Part shown: positions 52,207 through 61,969 of the stretch, piece after piece | How positions within the stretch are numbered: the first letter of the stretch is position 1 | Layout of the letters: every line of letters begins with the position of its first letter | Assembly (NCBI RefSeq): GCF_024400215.1 | Contig: NZ_CP053748.1 | Coordinates: 4,278,001 to 4,342,000, forward strand | Length of the DNA: 64,000 nt | Origin: Massilia sp. erpn | GTDB taxonomy: Bacteria; Pseudomonadota; Gammaproteobacteria; Burkholderiales; Burkholderiaceae_D | Reading direction: 5' to 3' | Made by a program: the position numbers and the translations under genes | Notes under the pieces: generated by a model | The model's input: the letters and a program-made list of their open reading frames with translations, nothing else | Database searches by the model: none | Told to the model about the DNA's origin: nothing

Positions 52207-54273
52207 TCAGGCATGGCGCTGGCGGCGCTCGCCGCGCGACGCCAGGCGCGGCTTGTTGGCGCTCCACAAATGAGGCGGGGCCACGGTTTCCACGGTATTC
52301 GTGGCTTTGGCCTGGCGTTTTGATAAACTTCCTTGCGGCAATTCTTCTTGCAAACGGAAACGGCTCAGCGCCGCGTTCAGGCGCTCGGTTTCCTGGTGCA
52401 CGCGGTCGGCTCCTACAGCGGCGTCCTGCACCAGTTCGGCGTTCTGGCGGGTCATATCGTCGATGCGGGCCAGGGCCTGGTTGAGGCGGGCGATCTCGCG
52501 GCTCTGGCCCGCTTCGGCGGCGCTGATCTGGCCGATGATGGCGGCCGTGCCCTGCACCGACTGCACCACCTGTTCCATGGTCGTGCCGGCCGTGTTCACC
52601 AGGCCGCTGCCGGTCTCCACCTTGCTTACCGAATCGACGATCAGGGCCTTGATTTCCAGCGCGGCGGCGGCCGAGCGCTGGGCCAGATTGCGCACCTCGG
52701 CCGCCACCACGGCGAAGCCGCGCCCCTGTTCGCCGGCGCGCGCCGCTTCCACCGCGGCGTTGAGGGCCAGGATATTGGTCTGGAAGGCGATGCCGTCGAT
52801 CACGCCGATGATGTCGGCGATGCGTTTCGAGCTGCCGCTGATCGAGGCCATGGTGTCGACCACGGCCGCCACGTTCTCGCCGCCGCGTCCGGCAATGGCG
52901 GCGGCCGACTGCACCAGTTCCAGGCTGTCCTCGGCGTGGCTGGCGTTGCGCTGCACGGCGGCCGCCAGCTCGCCCATCGACGCCACTGTCTGCGACAGCG
53001 CTTCGGCCTGGCTGGCCGTGTGGCCGGACAGGGTGCTGTTGCCGCCGGCCAGCTGGTCGGCCGCCGCGCCGATGCGCGCGGCGCCGCTGCGGATATCGCG
53101 CAGCAGGATTTCCAGCGAACCGGTCATGGCGCCGAAGGCATTCGCCAGGCCGCCGATCTCGTCGCGCGCCGGCGAGGCGGTGCGCACGCTCAGGTCGCCA
53201 TCGGCGGCGGCATGCACGGCGCGGTTGAGCATGCCGATATCGCGCGAGAAGGAGGCGTAGAAGCCGGCGCACAGGTAGGCCGCCAGCAGCAGGGCAGCCA
53301 GCACCGACAGCAGCATCAGGTTGCGGCGCAGCGCGTCGCGCGCCATGCGCTCCTGCAACTGGCCATCGAGCGCCTTGGCGGCCGCCGCGCCGAGGCGGTA
53401 GAGGCCGTCGGCCGCGCCATGGCCGGCGGCGCTGAATTCCTTGCCCGTGCTCTGGTTGTAGGAGTTGCTGACTTCGTTCTTCATGCGTTCGAGGAAGGTC
53501 AGCGCGGCCGGAATAGTGGCCAGCTGGCTGTCCAGCGGCGCTTTCAGCGCGGGCTGGGCCGCCAGCAGGGAAGTGAGCTGGGCCGGCAGGCGCTCCAGTT
53601 CGTGGCGCGCGATCATGGCCGTGGCGTTCAGCATCTGGTCTTCATTGCCTTCGAACAGGCCGGTGTCGATGTAGGCGCCGCCGCGTCCGGCCAGCAGGGA
53701 CAGGCTGTCGGCCGTGTCGGGCACGGTCTTGAGGAAGGTGGCGATCAGGGTCTTGCTCTGCACATCGGGATCGACGCTGAGCAGGGAACGGTCGGCCACC
53801 AATGCCGCCAGCTTGTGCAGCTGGCCCAGCAAGGCCGTGTGCTGCGTGAAACTGGCCTTGGCGTCCAGGCTGGCCTGCTTGTCCTGCAGCGCGGCCCAGC
53901 TCTTGCGCGCGGCCTGCCATTCGGCCAGGTCGGCCAGGCCGGACTGCTGGCGCTGGAAGCTGTCGAGCTTGTTCAACTGGGCCGTGATCTGCTCGCCCAG
54001 CGCCTTATCTTCGGCCGTCTGGCGCGTGGACAGGCGCAGATGCTCGGCGCTGCGGCGCTGCAGCAGCAGGCGGCCCGCCTCCTGCACCTGCAGCACATAG
54101 GCCGCGCCGCGCTGCTCCAGCCCGGTGGCCGCCACGGACTTGTTCAGCTCATGCATGAGCAGTACCGACACCAGCAGCAGTGGCAGCAGGAAGACCAGGG
54201 ACACCAGCAGGAATTTGGGCAAAAGGCGCAGACGCTGCATCAGGACGATGGCGGGCCGCAGGACGGTCATCAT
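52207..54273 (-). CDS. Methyl-accepting chemotaxis protein
   Basis: A 688-aa chemoreceptor. TM1 at about residues 19-40, a long periplasmic helical ligand domain (40-320), TM2 at about 323-345, HAMP, and a signalling domain with the hairpin [40 protein letters not shown]. No C-terminal NWETF-type CheR-binding pentapeptide. The ligand cannot be told. It is not in the flagellar locus, which has no chemotaxis genes. Confidence 0.95.
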   Translation of the reverse strand: MMTVLRPAIVLMQRLRLLPKFLLVSLVFLLPLLLVSVLLMHELNKSVAATGLEQRGAAYVLQVQEAGRLLLQRRSAEHLRLSTRQTAEDKALGEQITAQLNKLDSFQRQQSGLADLAEWQAARKSWAALQDKQASLDAKASFTQHTALLGQLHKLAALVADRSLLSVDPDVQSKTLIATFLKTVPDTADSLSLLAGRGGAYIDTGLFEGNEDQMLNATAMIARHELERLPAQLTSLLAAQPALKAPLDSQLATIPAALTFLERMKNEVSNSYNQSTGKEFSAAGHGAADGLYRLGAAAAKALDGQLQERMARDALRRNLMLLSVLAALLLAAYLCAGFYASFSRDIGMLNRAVHAAADGDLSVRTASPARDEIGGLANAFGAMTGSLEILLRDIRSGAARIGAAADQLAGGNSTLSGHTASQAEALSQTVASMGELAAAVQRNASHAEDSLELVQSAAAIAGRGGENVAAVVDTMASISGSSKRIADIIGVIDGIAFQTNILALNAAVEAARAGEQGRGFAVVAAEVRNLAQRSAAAALEIKALIVDSVSKVETGSGLVNTAGTTMEQVVQSVQGTAAIIGQISAAEAGQSREIARLNQALARIDDMTRQNAELVQDAAVGADRVHQETERLNAALSRFRLQEELPQGSLSKRQAKATNTVETVAPPHLWSANKPRLASRGERRQRHA

Positions 54274-54431
54274 AAAATTTCCTTATTGGTAATAAAAGTT
54301 ACTTAATGGAAATTTTATAGGTCAAATATGACAGGCCGATGAATTTTTCTGATGGAAAACTGCAATTTCGATGAAGAAAGCATGAAGCTTGTTCAAGCTA
54401 TAATCGCCCGACCCTTCGCACCGAGTCCGCC

Positions 54432-54848
54432 ATGAACTCCTACACCTATCTGCTGGAAACGCCCTCGATCGACACCTACCGCGCCCTGCGCACCGGCTCC
54501 GGCCTGAGCGCCAAGAGCGCGGAAGCGGCCAGCCGCGGCCTGCCGAATACGCTGTTCGCGGTGCAGGTGAGGTGCGGCGAGGACGTGGTCGGCATGGGCC
54601 GCGTGATCGGCGATGGCGGCACCGCTTTCCAGGTGGTTGACATCGCGGTGCTGGGCGCCCACCAGGGCCGGGGGCTGGGCAAGGGCATCATGCGTGAAAT
54701 CGCTGCCTGGCTGCGGCGTGAGGTGCCGGAAAGCGGCTATGTCAGCCTGATCGCCGACGGCAAGGCGCAGGAGCTGTACGCCCAATACGGTTTCGTGCCG
54801 ACCGCGCCCGCCTCGGTCGGCATGTGCTGGCGGCCGGACCCGGCTTAA
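54432..54848 (+). CDS. GNAT family N-acetyltransferase
   Basis: A 138-aa acetyltransferase with the acetyl-CoA motif VVDIAVLGAHQGRGLGKGIMREI (Q-x-x-G-x-G at about residues 78-83) and a C-terminal LYAQYGFVPTAP segment. Substrate unknown. Its stop codon shares TTAA with the stop of the convergent LysR gene. Confidence 0.93.
   Translation: MNSYTYLLETPSIDTYRALRTGSGLSAKSAEAASRGLPNTLFAVQVRCGEDVVGMGRVIGDGGTAFQVVDIAVLGAHQGRGLGKGIMREIAAWLRREVPESGYVSLIADGKAQELYAQYGFVPTAPASVGMCWRPDPA
54845..54848. other. Second shared TTAA double stop
   Basis: TTAA supplies the TAA stop of the GNAT gene on the plus strand and of the LysR gene on the minus strand, the same arrangement as between flgA and the muramidase gene at 2301-2304. 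Confidence 0.88.
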
Positions 54849-55729
54849 GGCGCGGACTGCCGCTCGGCCAGGAAACGCAGCAGGCGCGCCGTCAGACCCG
54901 CCTTGGGCGCATTCGCCGGCCATACCGCATACACGTCCAGCGCCTCGACTTGCCAGCCGGGCAGGGGCTCGAGCAGGCGACCGTCCGCCAGCTCCTGCTG
55001 CACCAGGAAGACCGGCGGTGCCGCCAGGCCCAGGCCGGCCACCGCCAGTTGGCCAAGCGCGTCGATGCTGTCAACCATCACGCGCGGCTCATACGCGACC
55101 AGCACCTGTTTGCCCTTGCTATTGGTGAGCAGCTTGCTGTTCTTCGTCATCTTCACGCCCAGCCAGTCCCAGCTGGATAACTCCTCGGGCTGCTTCACCG
55201 TCCGCCCCTGCACCAGGGCGCTGGCGCCGACCAGCACCCGTTCCATGGCAAAGAGCCGGCGGCACTTCAAGGCGCTGTCATCCGGCTGGCCGATGCGGAT
55301 GGCCAGGTCGAAGCCGGCGCCGATGATGTCCTGCTTGACGTCGCTGAAATTGATGGACAGGGCGATCCTGGGATAGCGGCGGGCGAATGCCGCGATATCG
55401 GCCGTCAACGCATTGCGGGTGAAAAAGGCCGGCATGGTCAGGCTTAGTGCGCCGGCCGGCTCGCGCGAACGGCCTGCGATCGCATCCAGACCGCTTTCCG
55501 CCGCCTCGACAATCTTGCTGGCCGAAGCGAACAGCTCTTCCCCCTCATGCGTCAGCGACAGCTTGCGGGTCGAACGGTAGAGCAGAGCCACGCCCAGGCG
55601 CTCTTCCAGCAGGGAAATGTGGTGGCTGATCACCGAGGGGGACAGGTCCAGCAGTTTCGCCGCCCCGCGGAAGGAACCGGTTTCCACCGTCTTGGCGAAG
55701 ATCGCCATGGCGCGCAGCTCATTAATCAT
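54845..55729 (-). CDS. LysR family transcriptional regulator
   Basis: A 294-aa LysR protein: HTH at residues 2-62 (AIFAKTVETGSFRGAAKLLDLSPSVISHHISLLEERLGVALLYRSTRKLSLT), effector domain after about 90. It is divergent from a LysE-type exporter gene with a 102-bp gap, a common regulator-exporter pairing. It probably controls that exporter. Confidence 0.95.
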   Translation of the reverse strand: MINELRAMAIFAKTVETGSFRGAAKLLDLSPSVISHHISLLEERLGVALLYRSTRKLSLTHEGEELFASASKIVEAAESGLDAIAGRSREPAGALSLTMPAFFTRNALTADIAAFARRYPRIALSINFSDVKQDIIGAGFDLAIRIGQPDDSALKCRRLFAMERVLVGASALVQGRTVKQPEELSSWDWLGVKMTKNSKLLTNSKGKQVLVAYEPRVMVDSIDALGQLAVAGLGLAAPPVFLVQQELADGRLLEPLPGWQVEALDVYAVWPANAPKAGLTARLLRFLAERQSAP

Positions 55730-55831
55730 TGCTCAGGTTTTTCGCACAGTGAAATTGAAGTGTAGCGGCTTATCGATCAATAAGGGCGAGTGTAGCATTT
55801 GCCGCACGATGTTAATCATTTAAGGAAAACC

Positions 55832-56428
55832 ATGACCATCCTCCTCAGCTTCGTCCTTGCGACCATCGTGGTCAGCCTGATGCCCGGCCCCTCCATGATC
55901 CTGATCATCATCACGGCGCTGGAGCACGGCCTGGGCAAGGCCATGCAGGCCACCTTGGGCGCAGTATTGGCCGATGCCATCCTGCTGGCGCTGGCCTTGT
56001 GCGGGCTGGGCGCCATCATCCACGCCTCCGCCCTGGCGTTCCAGTCGCTCAAATGGATAGGCGTGCTGTATCTGATTTATCTCGGCGCGATGCAGCTGAG
56101 AAGCAAGGTGGCGCAAGAAGACATGCCGTCGCCAGCGCCGGGCCATGCCTTCCTGCAGGGGCTGGGCGTTACGCTGCTGAACCCGAAAATCATCGGCTTT
56201 CTGATCGTGTTTTTCCCCCAGTTCATCAAGCCGCAGGCGCCCCTACTGCCACAACTACTGATACTGGCCCCGCTCTTCCTGCTGGTAGTCTTCCTGGTCT
56301 TCGCTGCCTTCGCCCTGGCAGCGCGCGGCGCCCGCCGCTTCCTCGGCAGCACGCGCGGCAAGCGCATTTTCAAGAACCTGTCCGGCTGCTCGCTGATCGG
56401 CTGCGGCATCTTTTCCGCCACAGTTTGA
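55832..56428 (+). CDS. LysE family exporter
   Basis: A 198-aa membrane protein with five to six helices and the LysE/RhtB signature (VVSLMPGPSMILIIITALEHGLGKAM, residues 10-35; LYLIYLGAMQLRS; FLQGLGVTLLNPKIIGFLIVFFPQFI). It exports amino acids or related compounds. Start at 55832, where AAGGAAA lies 5 bp upstream; the longer frame has no family similarity. Confidence 0.93.
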   Translation: MTILLSFVLATIVVSLMPGPSMILIIITALEHGLGKAMQATLGAVLADAILLALALCGLGAIIHASALAFQSLKWIGVLYLIYLGAMQLRSKVAQEDMPSPAPGHAFLQGLGVTLLNPKIIGFLIVFFPQFIKPQAPLLPQLLILAPLFLLVVFLVFAAFALAARGARRFLGSTRGKRIFKNLSGCSLIGCGIFSATV

Positions 56429-56485
56429 GATGCGCGCAGGCAACAGGAAGCTGTGAAAGCCTTGCCGCCTGTCGCATAATGCAAT

Positions 56486-56512
56486 CATGGGTGGCGCTCC
56501 CGTTCACCCATG
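56486..56512. repeat. Inverted repeat upstream of the OmpR-type regulator gene
   Basis: Perfect 8-bp arms CATGGGTG and CACCCATG (56486-56493 with 56505-56512) with an 11-nt spacer, ending 18 bp before the regulator ATG. It may be an operator or a leader hairpin that covers the region upstream of the start. Confidence 0.4.
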
Positions 56513-56530
56513 GACAACGGTTAGGCAGCC

Positions 56531-57223
56531 ATGCGCGTACTGCTGGTGGAAGACGATGCCGTGCTGGCCGATGGCCTGGCGCGCGTGCTGCGCGGCCATG
56601 GCATGGCGGTGGAGCTGCTGCGCAGCGGCAGCGAGGCCGATGCGGCGCTGCTGCGGCCCGATGCGGCCGAGGTGGTGGTGCTGGATATCGGTCTGCCCGG
56701 CCTGGATGGCCTGGAAGTGCTGCGCCGTCTGCGCGCCCGCGCCGGCGCCGTGCCGGTGCTGCTGCTGACGGCGCGCGACGCCATCGAGGACCGCGTGCGC
56801 GGCCTGGAGCTGGGCGCCGACGATTACCTGGTCAAGCCTTTCGCCACGCCCGAGCTGGTGGCGCGCCTGAAGGCGCTGGCGCGCCGCAATGCGCCGCAGC
56901 CGGCCGTGCTGGCGCTGGGCAGCCTGACGCTGGATACGCAGGCCAAGCGCGCGCGCGTCGGCGAACGCGTGATCGATCTCTCGGTGCGTGAATGGGCGGT
57001 GCTGGAGTATCTGCTGCTGCACAGCGCGCGCGTGGTCTCCAAGCAGCAGATCATCGACGCCATCCTGCCCTGGGGCGAGGATGTGACGACCAATGCGGTC
57101 GAGGTGTATATCTCGCGCGTGCGGCAGAAGACGGCCGACGCGGGCATCAGCATCCGTACCATCCGCGGCTTCGGCTATATGCTGGAGGCGGCGGCAGCGA
57201 CAGCGGCGGACGGCCATGCCTAG
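56531..57223 (+). CDS. OmpR-type (TctD/QseB-like) response regulator
   Basis: A 230-aa response regulator. Receiver with EDD (residues 7-9), phosphoacceptor Asp52 in VVLDIGLPGLDG, Thr/Lys in LLTARD and DDYLVKPF. C-terminal winged helix (LSVREWAVLEYLLLHSARVVSKQQI, AVEVYISRVRQKTADAGISIRTIRGFGYML). Overlaps the kinase gene by 8 bp. Just downstream of this pair lie 11-bp direct repeats of the type such regulators bind. Confidence 0.96.
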   Translation: MRVLLVEDDAVLADGLARVLRGHGMAVELLRSGSEADAALLRPDAAEVVVLDIGLPGLDGLEVLRRLRARAGAVPVLLLTARDAIEDRVRGLELGADDYLVKPFATPELVARLKALARRNAPQPAVLALGSLTLDTQAKRARVGERVIDLSVREWAVLEYLLLHSARVVSKQQIIDAILPWGEDVTTNAVEVYISRVRQKTADAGISIRTIRGFGYMLEAAAATAADGHA

Positions 57224-58589
57224 CATCCGCCTGCGCCTGCTGAAATGGCTGATCGCCCCGATCCTGCTGATCAATCTGGCCGGTGGCGCGCTGACCTATG
57301 CGCTGGCCTGGGTGCCCGCCCAACGCGCTTTTGACGAAGGACTGTCCGATGCGGCGCGCGCCTTGGCGGCGCGCCTCTCGCTGACGGGCGGCGCCTTGCA
57401 GCTGGACTTGCCGCCGCAGGCGGAAAAAGTCCTGCGCAGCGGCGCCGGTGACGCCGTCTATTTTGCCGTACGCCAGCAGGGCGGCGGCCTGCTGGCCGGC
57501 GATCCCGACCTGCTGCTGACGGCCTTCGAGCCGCAGCGCGAATTGAACCCGACCCAGAGTCAGGCCCAGGACGGCAATATGCACGGCGCGCCGGTGCGCA
57601 TCGCTGTGCATCAGGCCAGCGTGGAGGGCCGCCGCGTCACCATTGCGGTCGCCAAGACCTTGCGCGAAAGGACGCAGGCGCGGCAAGCCATCTTCCGCGC
57701 CCTGATGCTGTTGGAAGCGCTGCTGACGCTGAGCGCCGTGGGCCTGATCTGGTTCTCGGTCAGCACTGGCTTGCGTCCGCTGAACCGGCTGCGCAGCGAG
57801 CTGAATGCGCGCGGCGGCGCCGAGCTGGAGCCCATCCCCGACACCAACGTGCCGTATGAGCTGGCGCCGGTGGTGACGGCCTTCAACGGCCTGCTGGAGC
57901 GGGTCAGCGAGGGTGCGCAGGCGCAACAGCATTTCCTGGCCAATGTGGCGCATCAGCTGCGCACGCCGCTGGCGGGCTTGCAGGCGCAGCTCGAATGGCT
58001 GGGCCAGCGCGAAGGCGGTCCGGCGTCCGATCCCGGCGTGGCGCAGTCGCTGCGCCTGATGCTCTCATCGACCGAGCGCATGATACGTCAGACCAACCAG
58101 CTGCTGGCGCTGGCGCGCGCCGAACCCAGCCACTTCGAAAAGACCCGGCTCGAAGCGCTGGCCCTGGACCGCCTGGTGGAGGAATCGATCCAGCCTTTCG
58201 TCGAGCAGGCTGCGCGCAAGGATATCGACCTGGGCTTCGAGCTGCACGCCACCAATGTGATGGGCGACCGCTTCCTGCTGCGCGACCTGATCGACAATCT
58301 GGTCGACAACGCCATCCGCTACACGCCGGCGCATGGCCGCGTCACGGTGAGCTGCCGCCGCGAAGGCGAGGGCGGCGTGCTCGCGGTGGAGGATAGCGGT
58401 CCCGGCATCCCGCCCGCCAAGCGCGAAGCGGTGTTTAGCCGCTTCGTGCGGCTGGACGAGAAAACGGCCGGCAGCGGCCTGGGTCTGGCGATCGTGCGCG
58501 ACATCGCCATTGCCCATGGCGCCAGCGTCGCCATCGACAGCGCGCCGGGCGGGCAGGGTGCCTTGATCAGCGTGCACTTCCCGCCTTAA
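57216..58589 (+). CDS. Sensor histidine kinase (TctE/QseC-like)
   Basis: A 457-aa kinase. TM1 at residues about 10-32, periplasmic sensor with QQGGGLLAGDP and EGRRVTIAVAKTLRER, TM2 about 163-182, HAMP-like linker, HisKA with His246 in NVAHQLRTPLAGL, and HATPase with DNLVDNAIRYTP, EDSGPGIPP and GSGLGLAIVRDIA. The ATG at 57216 overlaps the regulator stop. Ligands of homologues are tricarboxylates, but this cannot be read here. Confidence 0.95.
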   Translation: MPSIRLRLLKWLIAPILLINLAGGALTYALAWVPAQRAFDEGLSDAARALAARLSLTGGALQLDLPPQAEKVLRSGAGDAVYFAVRQQGGGLLAGDPDLLLTAFEPQRELNPTQSQAQDGNMHGAPVRIAVHQASVEGRRVTIAVAKTLRERTQARQAIFRALMLLEALLTLSAVGLIWFSVSTGLRPLNRLRSELNARGGAELEPIPDTNVPYELAPVVTAFNGLLERVSEGAQAQQHFLANVAHQLRTPLAGLQAQLEWLGQREGGPASDPGVAQSLRLMLSSTERMIRQTNQLLALARAEPSHFEKTRLEALALDRLVEESIQPFVEQAARKDIDLGFELHATNVMGDRFLLRDLIDNLVDNAIRYTPAHGRVTVSCRREGEGGVLAVEDSGPGIPPAKREAVFSRFVRLDEKTAGSGLGLAIVRDIAIAHGASVAIDSAPGGQGALISVHFPP

Positions 58590-58607
58590 ACCTCCTTTCT
58601 GTTGCAC

Positions 58608-58646
58608 TGTCAGGGATTTGTCAGCATTTCCTCAGGGAAATGACAG
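58608..58646 (+). promoter_or_regulatory. Tandem 11-bp direct repeats (Pho-box-like) before the pilin operon
   Basis: TCAG occurs at 58610, 58621 and 58632, exactly 11 bp apart, within CTGTCAG, TTGTCAG and TCCTCAG units; a fourth, less similar ATGACAG follows at 58640. The unit and spacing resemble PhoB/OmpR-family sites. A 7-bp hairpin (58625-58631 with 58636-58642) overlaps the last units. A TAGACT (58657-58662) suits an activator-dependent -10 element. Confidence 0.55.
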
Positions 58647-58701
58647 CTTTGGGGACTAGACTGCCCTCATTGAATGGCATCCATGCGCGAAGGAGGGGAA
58701 G

Positions 58702-59124
58702 ATGAACAAGGGTAGAAACGGCTTCACCCTGATCGAAGTGATGATCACCGTGGCGATTGTCGCCATCCTGATGTCGGTGGCGGTGCCGGCCTACACCAAC
58801 TACATCACGCGTGGCCGCCTGAGCGAAGTGTTCACCGGCCTTGGCGGCGTGCAGACCGCCGCCGAACAGCACTGGGCCAACCGCCGCACCTATGCCGGCA
58901 TGGACGCCCTGGCCAGCTTCCCCAAGGATAGCGACAACTTCACCTATGCCCTGACTGTGGGTACGGCGTCGGCCTACACCGTGACGGCCACGGGCCGCAA
59001 CAAGATGAATGGCTTCGTGTATACCGTCGACCAGAACGGCACCCATGCCACCACGGCCACTCCGTCCTGGGGCACGAATGCCAGCTGCTGGGTCGATAAG
59101 AAGGGCGGCCAATGTTCCAACTAA
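58702..59124 (+). CDS. pilE: PilE-like type IV pilin
   Basis: A 140-aa prepilin. Processing site G-FTLIE after residue 7 (GRNGFTLIEVMITVAIVAILMSVAVPAYTNYI), hydrophobic helix, then RTYAGMDALASFP and a C-terminal disulfide loop (Cys in ASCWVDKKGGQC). GAAGGAGGGG precedes the ATG. First gene of the operon; whether it is a minor pilin or a PilE-type adhesion pilin is open. Overlaps fimT by 13 bp. Confidence 0.92.
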   Translation: MNKGRNGFTLIEVMITVAIVAILMSVAVPAYTNYITRGRLSEVFTGLGGVQTAAEQHWANRRTYAGMDALASFPKDSDNFTYALTVGTASAYTVTATGRNKMNGFVYTVDQNGTHATTATPSWGTNASCWVDKKGGQCSN

Positions 59125-59762
59125 AGTCCAGGCCACGGCCACCGCGCCGCGCGCAGGGCGGCTTCACCATCATCGAAACCATGGTGGTGGTGGGCATCGT
59201 GCTGTTCCTGCTGGCGGTCGGCATTCCCAGCATGAGCGAGTGGATGATGACCAACAAGGCCGCCGCTTCCTCCGAGTTCTATCTGGATGGCCTGTCGCTG
59301 GCGCGGCGCGAAGCCATCTCGCGCAATGCCGAAAGCCGCATCGTATTCAGCCCGAATCCCGCCAATGGCCAGCTGGATTGGCAGGTGGACGTGTGCTATC
59401 CCGTGCCCGGCACGCCCTGCAATCCGAACAGCGGTGTGTGGTCCACGGTGGCGGCGCCCGCGGCCAACGATCCGAAAGGCGCCACCGGTTTCAAGTCCGT
59501 GCTGCGCAGCGCGCAAACCCTGCCGGACAACGATGTGCTGGCGCCCACGCTGCAGCCGGAGGGCGCCACCTCGATCTATTACACACCCCTGGGCTGGGTC
59601 GATACGGCGGTGGACGACCGCATCACCCAGCTGCGCCTGACGCCGTCCAGCAAATATGCCAGCGTGATTCCCACCTCGGCCCTGGCGATCTCGCTGGCCG
59701 GCGTGCCCGCCAAATGTGATCCCACTGTGAATGCGCACGACTCGCGCGCCTGTCCGCCATGA
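59112..59762 (+). CDS. fimT: FimT/GspH-type minor pilin
   Basis: A 216-aa pseudopilin with G-FTIIE processing site (about residue 17, QGGFTIIETMVVVGIVLFLLAVGIPSM), followed by AAASSEFYLDGLSLARREAISRNAESRIV as in FimT/FimU. Several cysteines (VCYPVPGTPC, KCDPT). It probably helps prime pilus assembly with PilV-W-X. Overlaps pilV by 4 bp. Confidence 0.92.
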   Translation: MFQLKSRPRPPRRAQGGFTIIETMVVVGIVLFLLAVGIPSMSEWMMTNKAAASSEFYLDGLSLARREAISRNAESRIVFSPNPANGQLDWQVDVCYPVPGTPCNPNSGVWSTVAAPAANDPKGATGFKSVLRSAQTLPDNDVLAPTLQPEGATSIYYTPLGWVDTAVDDRITQLRLTPSSKYASVIPTSALAISLAGVPAKCDPTVNAHDSRACPP

Positions 59763-60181
59763 AAACGCCCATCCATCCCTCGCGCCGCCAGCAAGGCGTG
59801 GCCCTGCTTGAAGTGCTGGTTTCCGTCGTGATCCTGGCGATTGGTCTGCTGGGCGCGGTCGGCCTGCAGGCGCGCTCGTATGCCGCCTTGTCCGACGCGG
59901 GTCTGCGCGCCGAAGCCACCATGGCGGCCGACAAGCTGCTCGGCACCATGAGCAACGACCAGGCCAATCTCGGCAACTACGCCCTGGCCGACGGCGGCCA
60001 GCCCAAGGACGAGCTGAAACCCTGGCTGACCGAGACCACCACCGCCATCCCGAATGCCAAGGTGACGGTGGCGGTGACGCCGGAACTGCGCCGCACCCGT
60101 GTCGATCTGCGCATCGCTTGGACGCGCAAGGCCGGCGGCGTGGAAAACGAACACCGCATCACCTCCTATGTGACGAACTGA
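59759..60181 (+). CDS. pilV: PilV minor pilin
   Basis: A 140-aa minor pilin with the PilV-type N-terminus QQGVALLEVLVSVVILAIGLLGAVGLQ (processing after the Gly at about residue 13). The Glu at +5 is present. Followed after 1 bp by pilW. Confidence 0.92.
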   Translation: MKTPIHPSRRQQGVALLEVLVSVVILAIGLLGAVGLQARSYAALSDAGLRAEATMAADKLLGTMSNDQANLGNYALADGGQPKDELKPWLTETTTAIPNAKVTVAVTPELRRTRVDLRIAWTRKAGGVENEHRITSYVTN

Positions 60182-60182
60182 T

Positions 60183-61349
60183 ATGCGCGCGCCCACCACA
60201 ATACGCCGCGCCGGCGGCTTTTCCATGATCGAGCTGATGGTCAGCGTGGTGATCGGCATGCTGGCCGTGATGTTCGCCACCCGGCTCTTCATCCAGGGAG
60301 AGCAGAACAAGTCCGCCGCCGTCGGCGGTTCGGACACCATGCAGAACGGCATGCTGGCCCTGTTCTCCATCAATAACGACGCCTCGCAGGCCGGCTGGGG
60401 CTTGAACGATGCCCTGATCGCCGGCTGCGATACGCGCCTGAGCGATACCAGCGGCTTCACCCTGGCCCAGAGCGCGCGCAACGGCGTACCGACCACGCCG
60501 CTGGCGCCCGTCGTCATCCAAAGCAATGGCCTGAACTCGGACCAGATCACGCTGTACTCGGGCAGCTCGATGAGCGGTGTCGGCTCGGTCAAGGTGCGCC
60601 AGGACTACAACGCCGGCAATACGATAGGCGTGTCCGACACCGCGCCTTTCGGCTTCAACCAGAACGATGTGATCGTGGTGACGCCGGAACCGGCGGGCGG
60701 CCAGTGTTCGATAGCGCAGCTCTCGGCAGCGCCCGCTGCCTCGACCTTCACCTTCACCGCGGGCGGCAGCAACCGCTTCAACGGCGCCGGCCTGCCCACC
60801 ACCTATAAGGCCGGCCAGGCGCGCGTCTTCAATCTGGGCCAAGCGGCGCGGCTGTCCTTCCACACCTGGTCGGTGCAAAACGGCATGCTGCTGCTGCGCG
60901 CCACCGACCTGGCCGGAACGTCGGCCGCGCCCAGCGCCGTGATCGACCATGTGGTGGCGATCAAGGCGCAGTACGGGCTCGATACGCGGGTGGGCGACCT
61001 GTTCACGCCCACCACCGGCATGCAGGTCGGCGTCTGGAGCAACGACATGATGGATGCCGACGGCGACGGCATCATTGGCAGCGCGGGCGACTTCCAGCGC
61101 ATCGCGGCGATCCGCGTGGCGGTGGTGGCGCGCAGCAAAATGCCGGAAAAAGCCGATCCTAAGACAGGCGAATGCAGCGCTACCACGGAAACGCCGAAAA
61201 TCTTCAGCACCAAATCGCCCGCCACGGTGGCGGCGCAAGAGATTACGGTGACGCTGGCGCTGGCCGGCGATCCGCTCAGCTGGAAATGCTACCGCTACCG
61301 CGTCTTCGAAACCATCGTCCCGATCCGCAACGCAGGCTGGAGGCCATGA
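60183..61349 (+). CDS. pilW: PilW minor pilin
   Basis: A 388-aa minor pilin, with G-FSMIE processing site (about residue 12, GGFSMIELMVSVVIGMLAVMFATRLF) and the long C-terminal region of PilW. The stop TGA overlaps the pilX start. Part of the priming complex for the type IV pilus. Confidence 0.93.
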   Translation: MRAPTTIRRAGGFSMIELMVSVVIGMLAVMFATRLFIQGEQNKSAAVGGSDTMQNGMLALFSINNDASQAGWGLNDALIAGCDTRLSDTSGFTLAQSARNGVPTTPLAPVVIQSNGLNSDQITLYSGSSMSGVGSVKVRQDYNAGNTIGVSDTAPFGFNQNDVIVVTPEPAGGQCSIAQLSAAPAASTFTFTAGGSNRFNGAGLPTTYKAGQARVFNLGQAARLSFHTWSVQNGMLLLRATDLAGTSAAPSAVIDHVVAIKAQYGLDTRVGDLFTPTTGMQVGVWSNDMMDADGDGIIGSAGDFQRIAAIRVAVVARSKMPEKADPKTGECSATTETPKIFSTKSPATVAAQEITVTLALAGDPLSWKCYRYRVFETIVPIRNAGWRP

Positions 61350-61933
61350 TGAACATCAAGCGCGCTGCGCAGTCCGGGATCGCCATGCCGATCATGCTGA
61401 TCATGCTGGCCGTGATGCTGGTCAGCAGTATCTATCTGCTGCGCTCCAGCACTTCGACCACCATCACCACGGCCAATCTGGCGTATGACTCGGCGCTGAG
61501 CAAATCGGCCGACCTGGGCATCCACACGGCTTTCGCCTGGCTCAGCACCGTCGCCAAGTCGCAGCTGAATGCCGATGTCGCTGCCTCCGGCTATGTATCG
61601 ACGCTGAATCCGATCCATACCGTCAGCACGCCCGCGTTCTGGAACGGTTCCGTGACCATCGACGATCCGGCCAAGGAAAACCGTATCGAGTATGTGATCC
61701 ATCGCATGTGCACTTTCGCCGGCGCCTACAACTCGACGGTGCCGCCCAACAGCTGCACGGTGACGGCGGCCAAGGCCAAGGTCAAGGCGGCCACCATGGT
61801 GGGCGACAGCCTGTCCTCGGACGCGCCGGCCTACCAGGGAAAACCCGAGCTGCATTATGTGATCACCTCGCGCATCTTCGGTCCGCGCGGCGGCAATGTG
61901 GTGAACCAGGCCGTAGTGATGATGGGGCCGTGA
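61346..61933 (+). CDS. pilX: PilX minor pilin
   Basis: A 195-aa protein with an N-terminal PilX-like helix (QSGIAMPIMLIMLAVMLVSSIYLLRSS). As usual in PilX, the +5 Glu of other pilins is absent. Two adjacent ATGs, 61346 and 61349; the first overlaps the pilW stop. Two cysteines (RMCTF, NSCTV) lie in the C-terminal domain. Confidence 0.9.
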   Translation: MMNIKRAAQSGIAMPIMLIMLAVMLVSSIYLLRSSTSTTITTANLAYDSALSKSADLGIHTAFAWLSTVAKSQLNADVAASGYVSTLNPIHTVSTPAFWNGSVTIDDPAKENRIEYVIHRMCTFAGAYNSTVPPNSCTVTAAKAKVKAATMVGDSLSSDAPAYQGKPELHYVITSRIFGPRGGNVVNQAVVMMGP

Positions 61934-61969
61934 AGCGGCCAGCAATAGCGACAAATGAATGGAACGACC

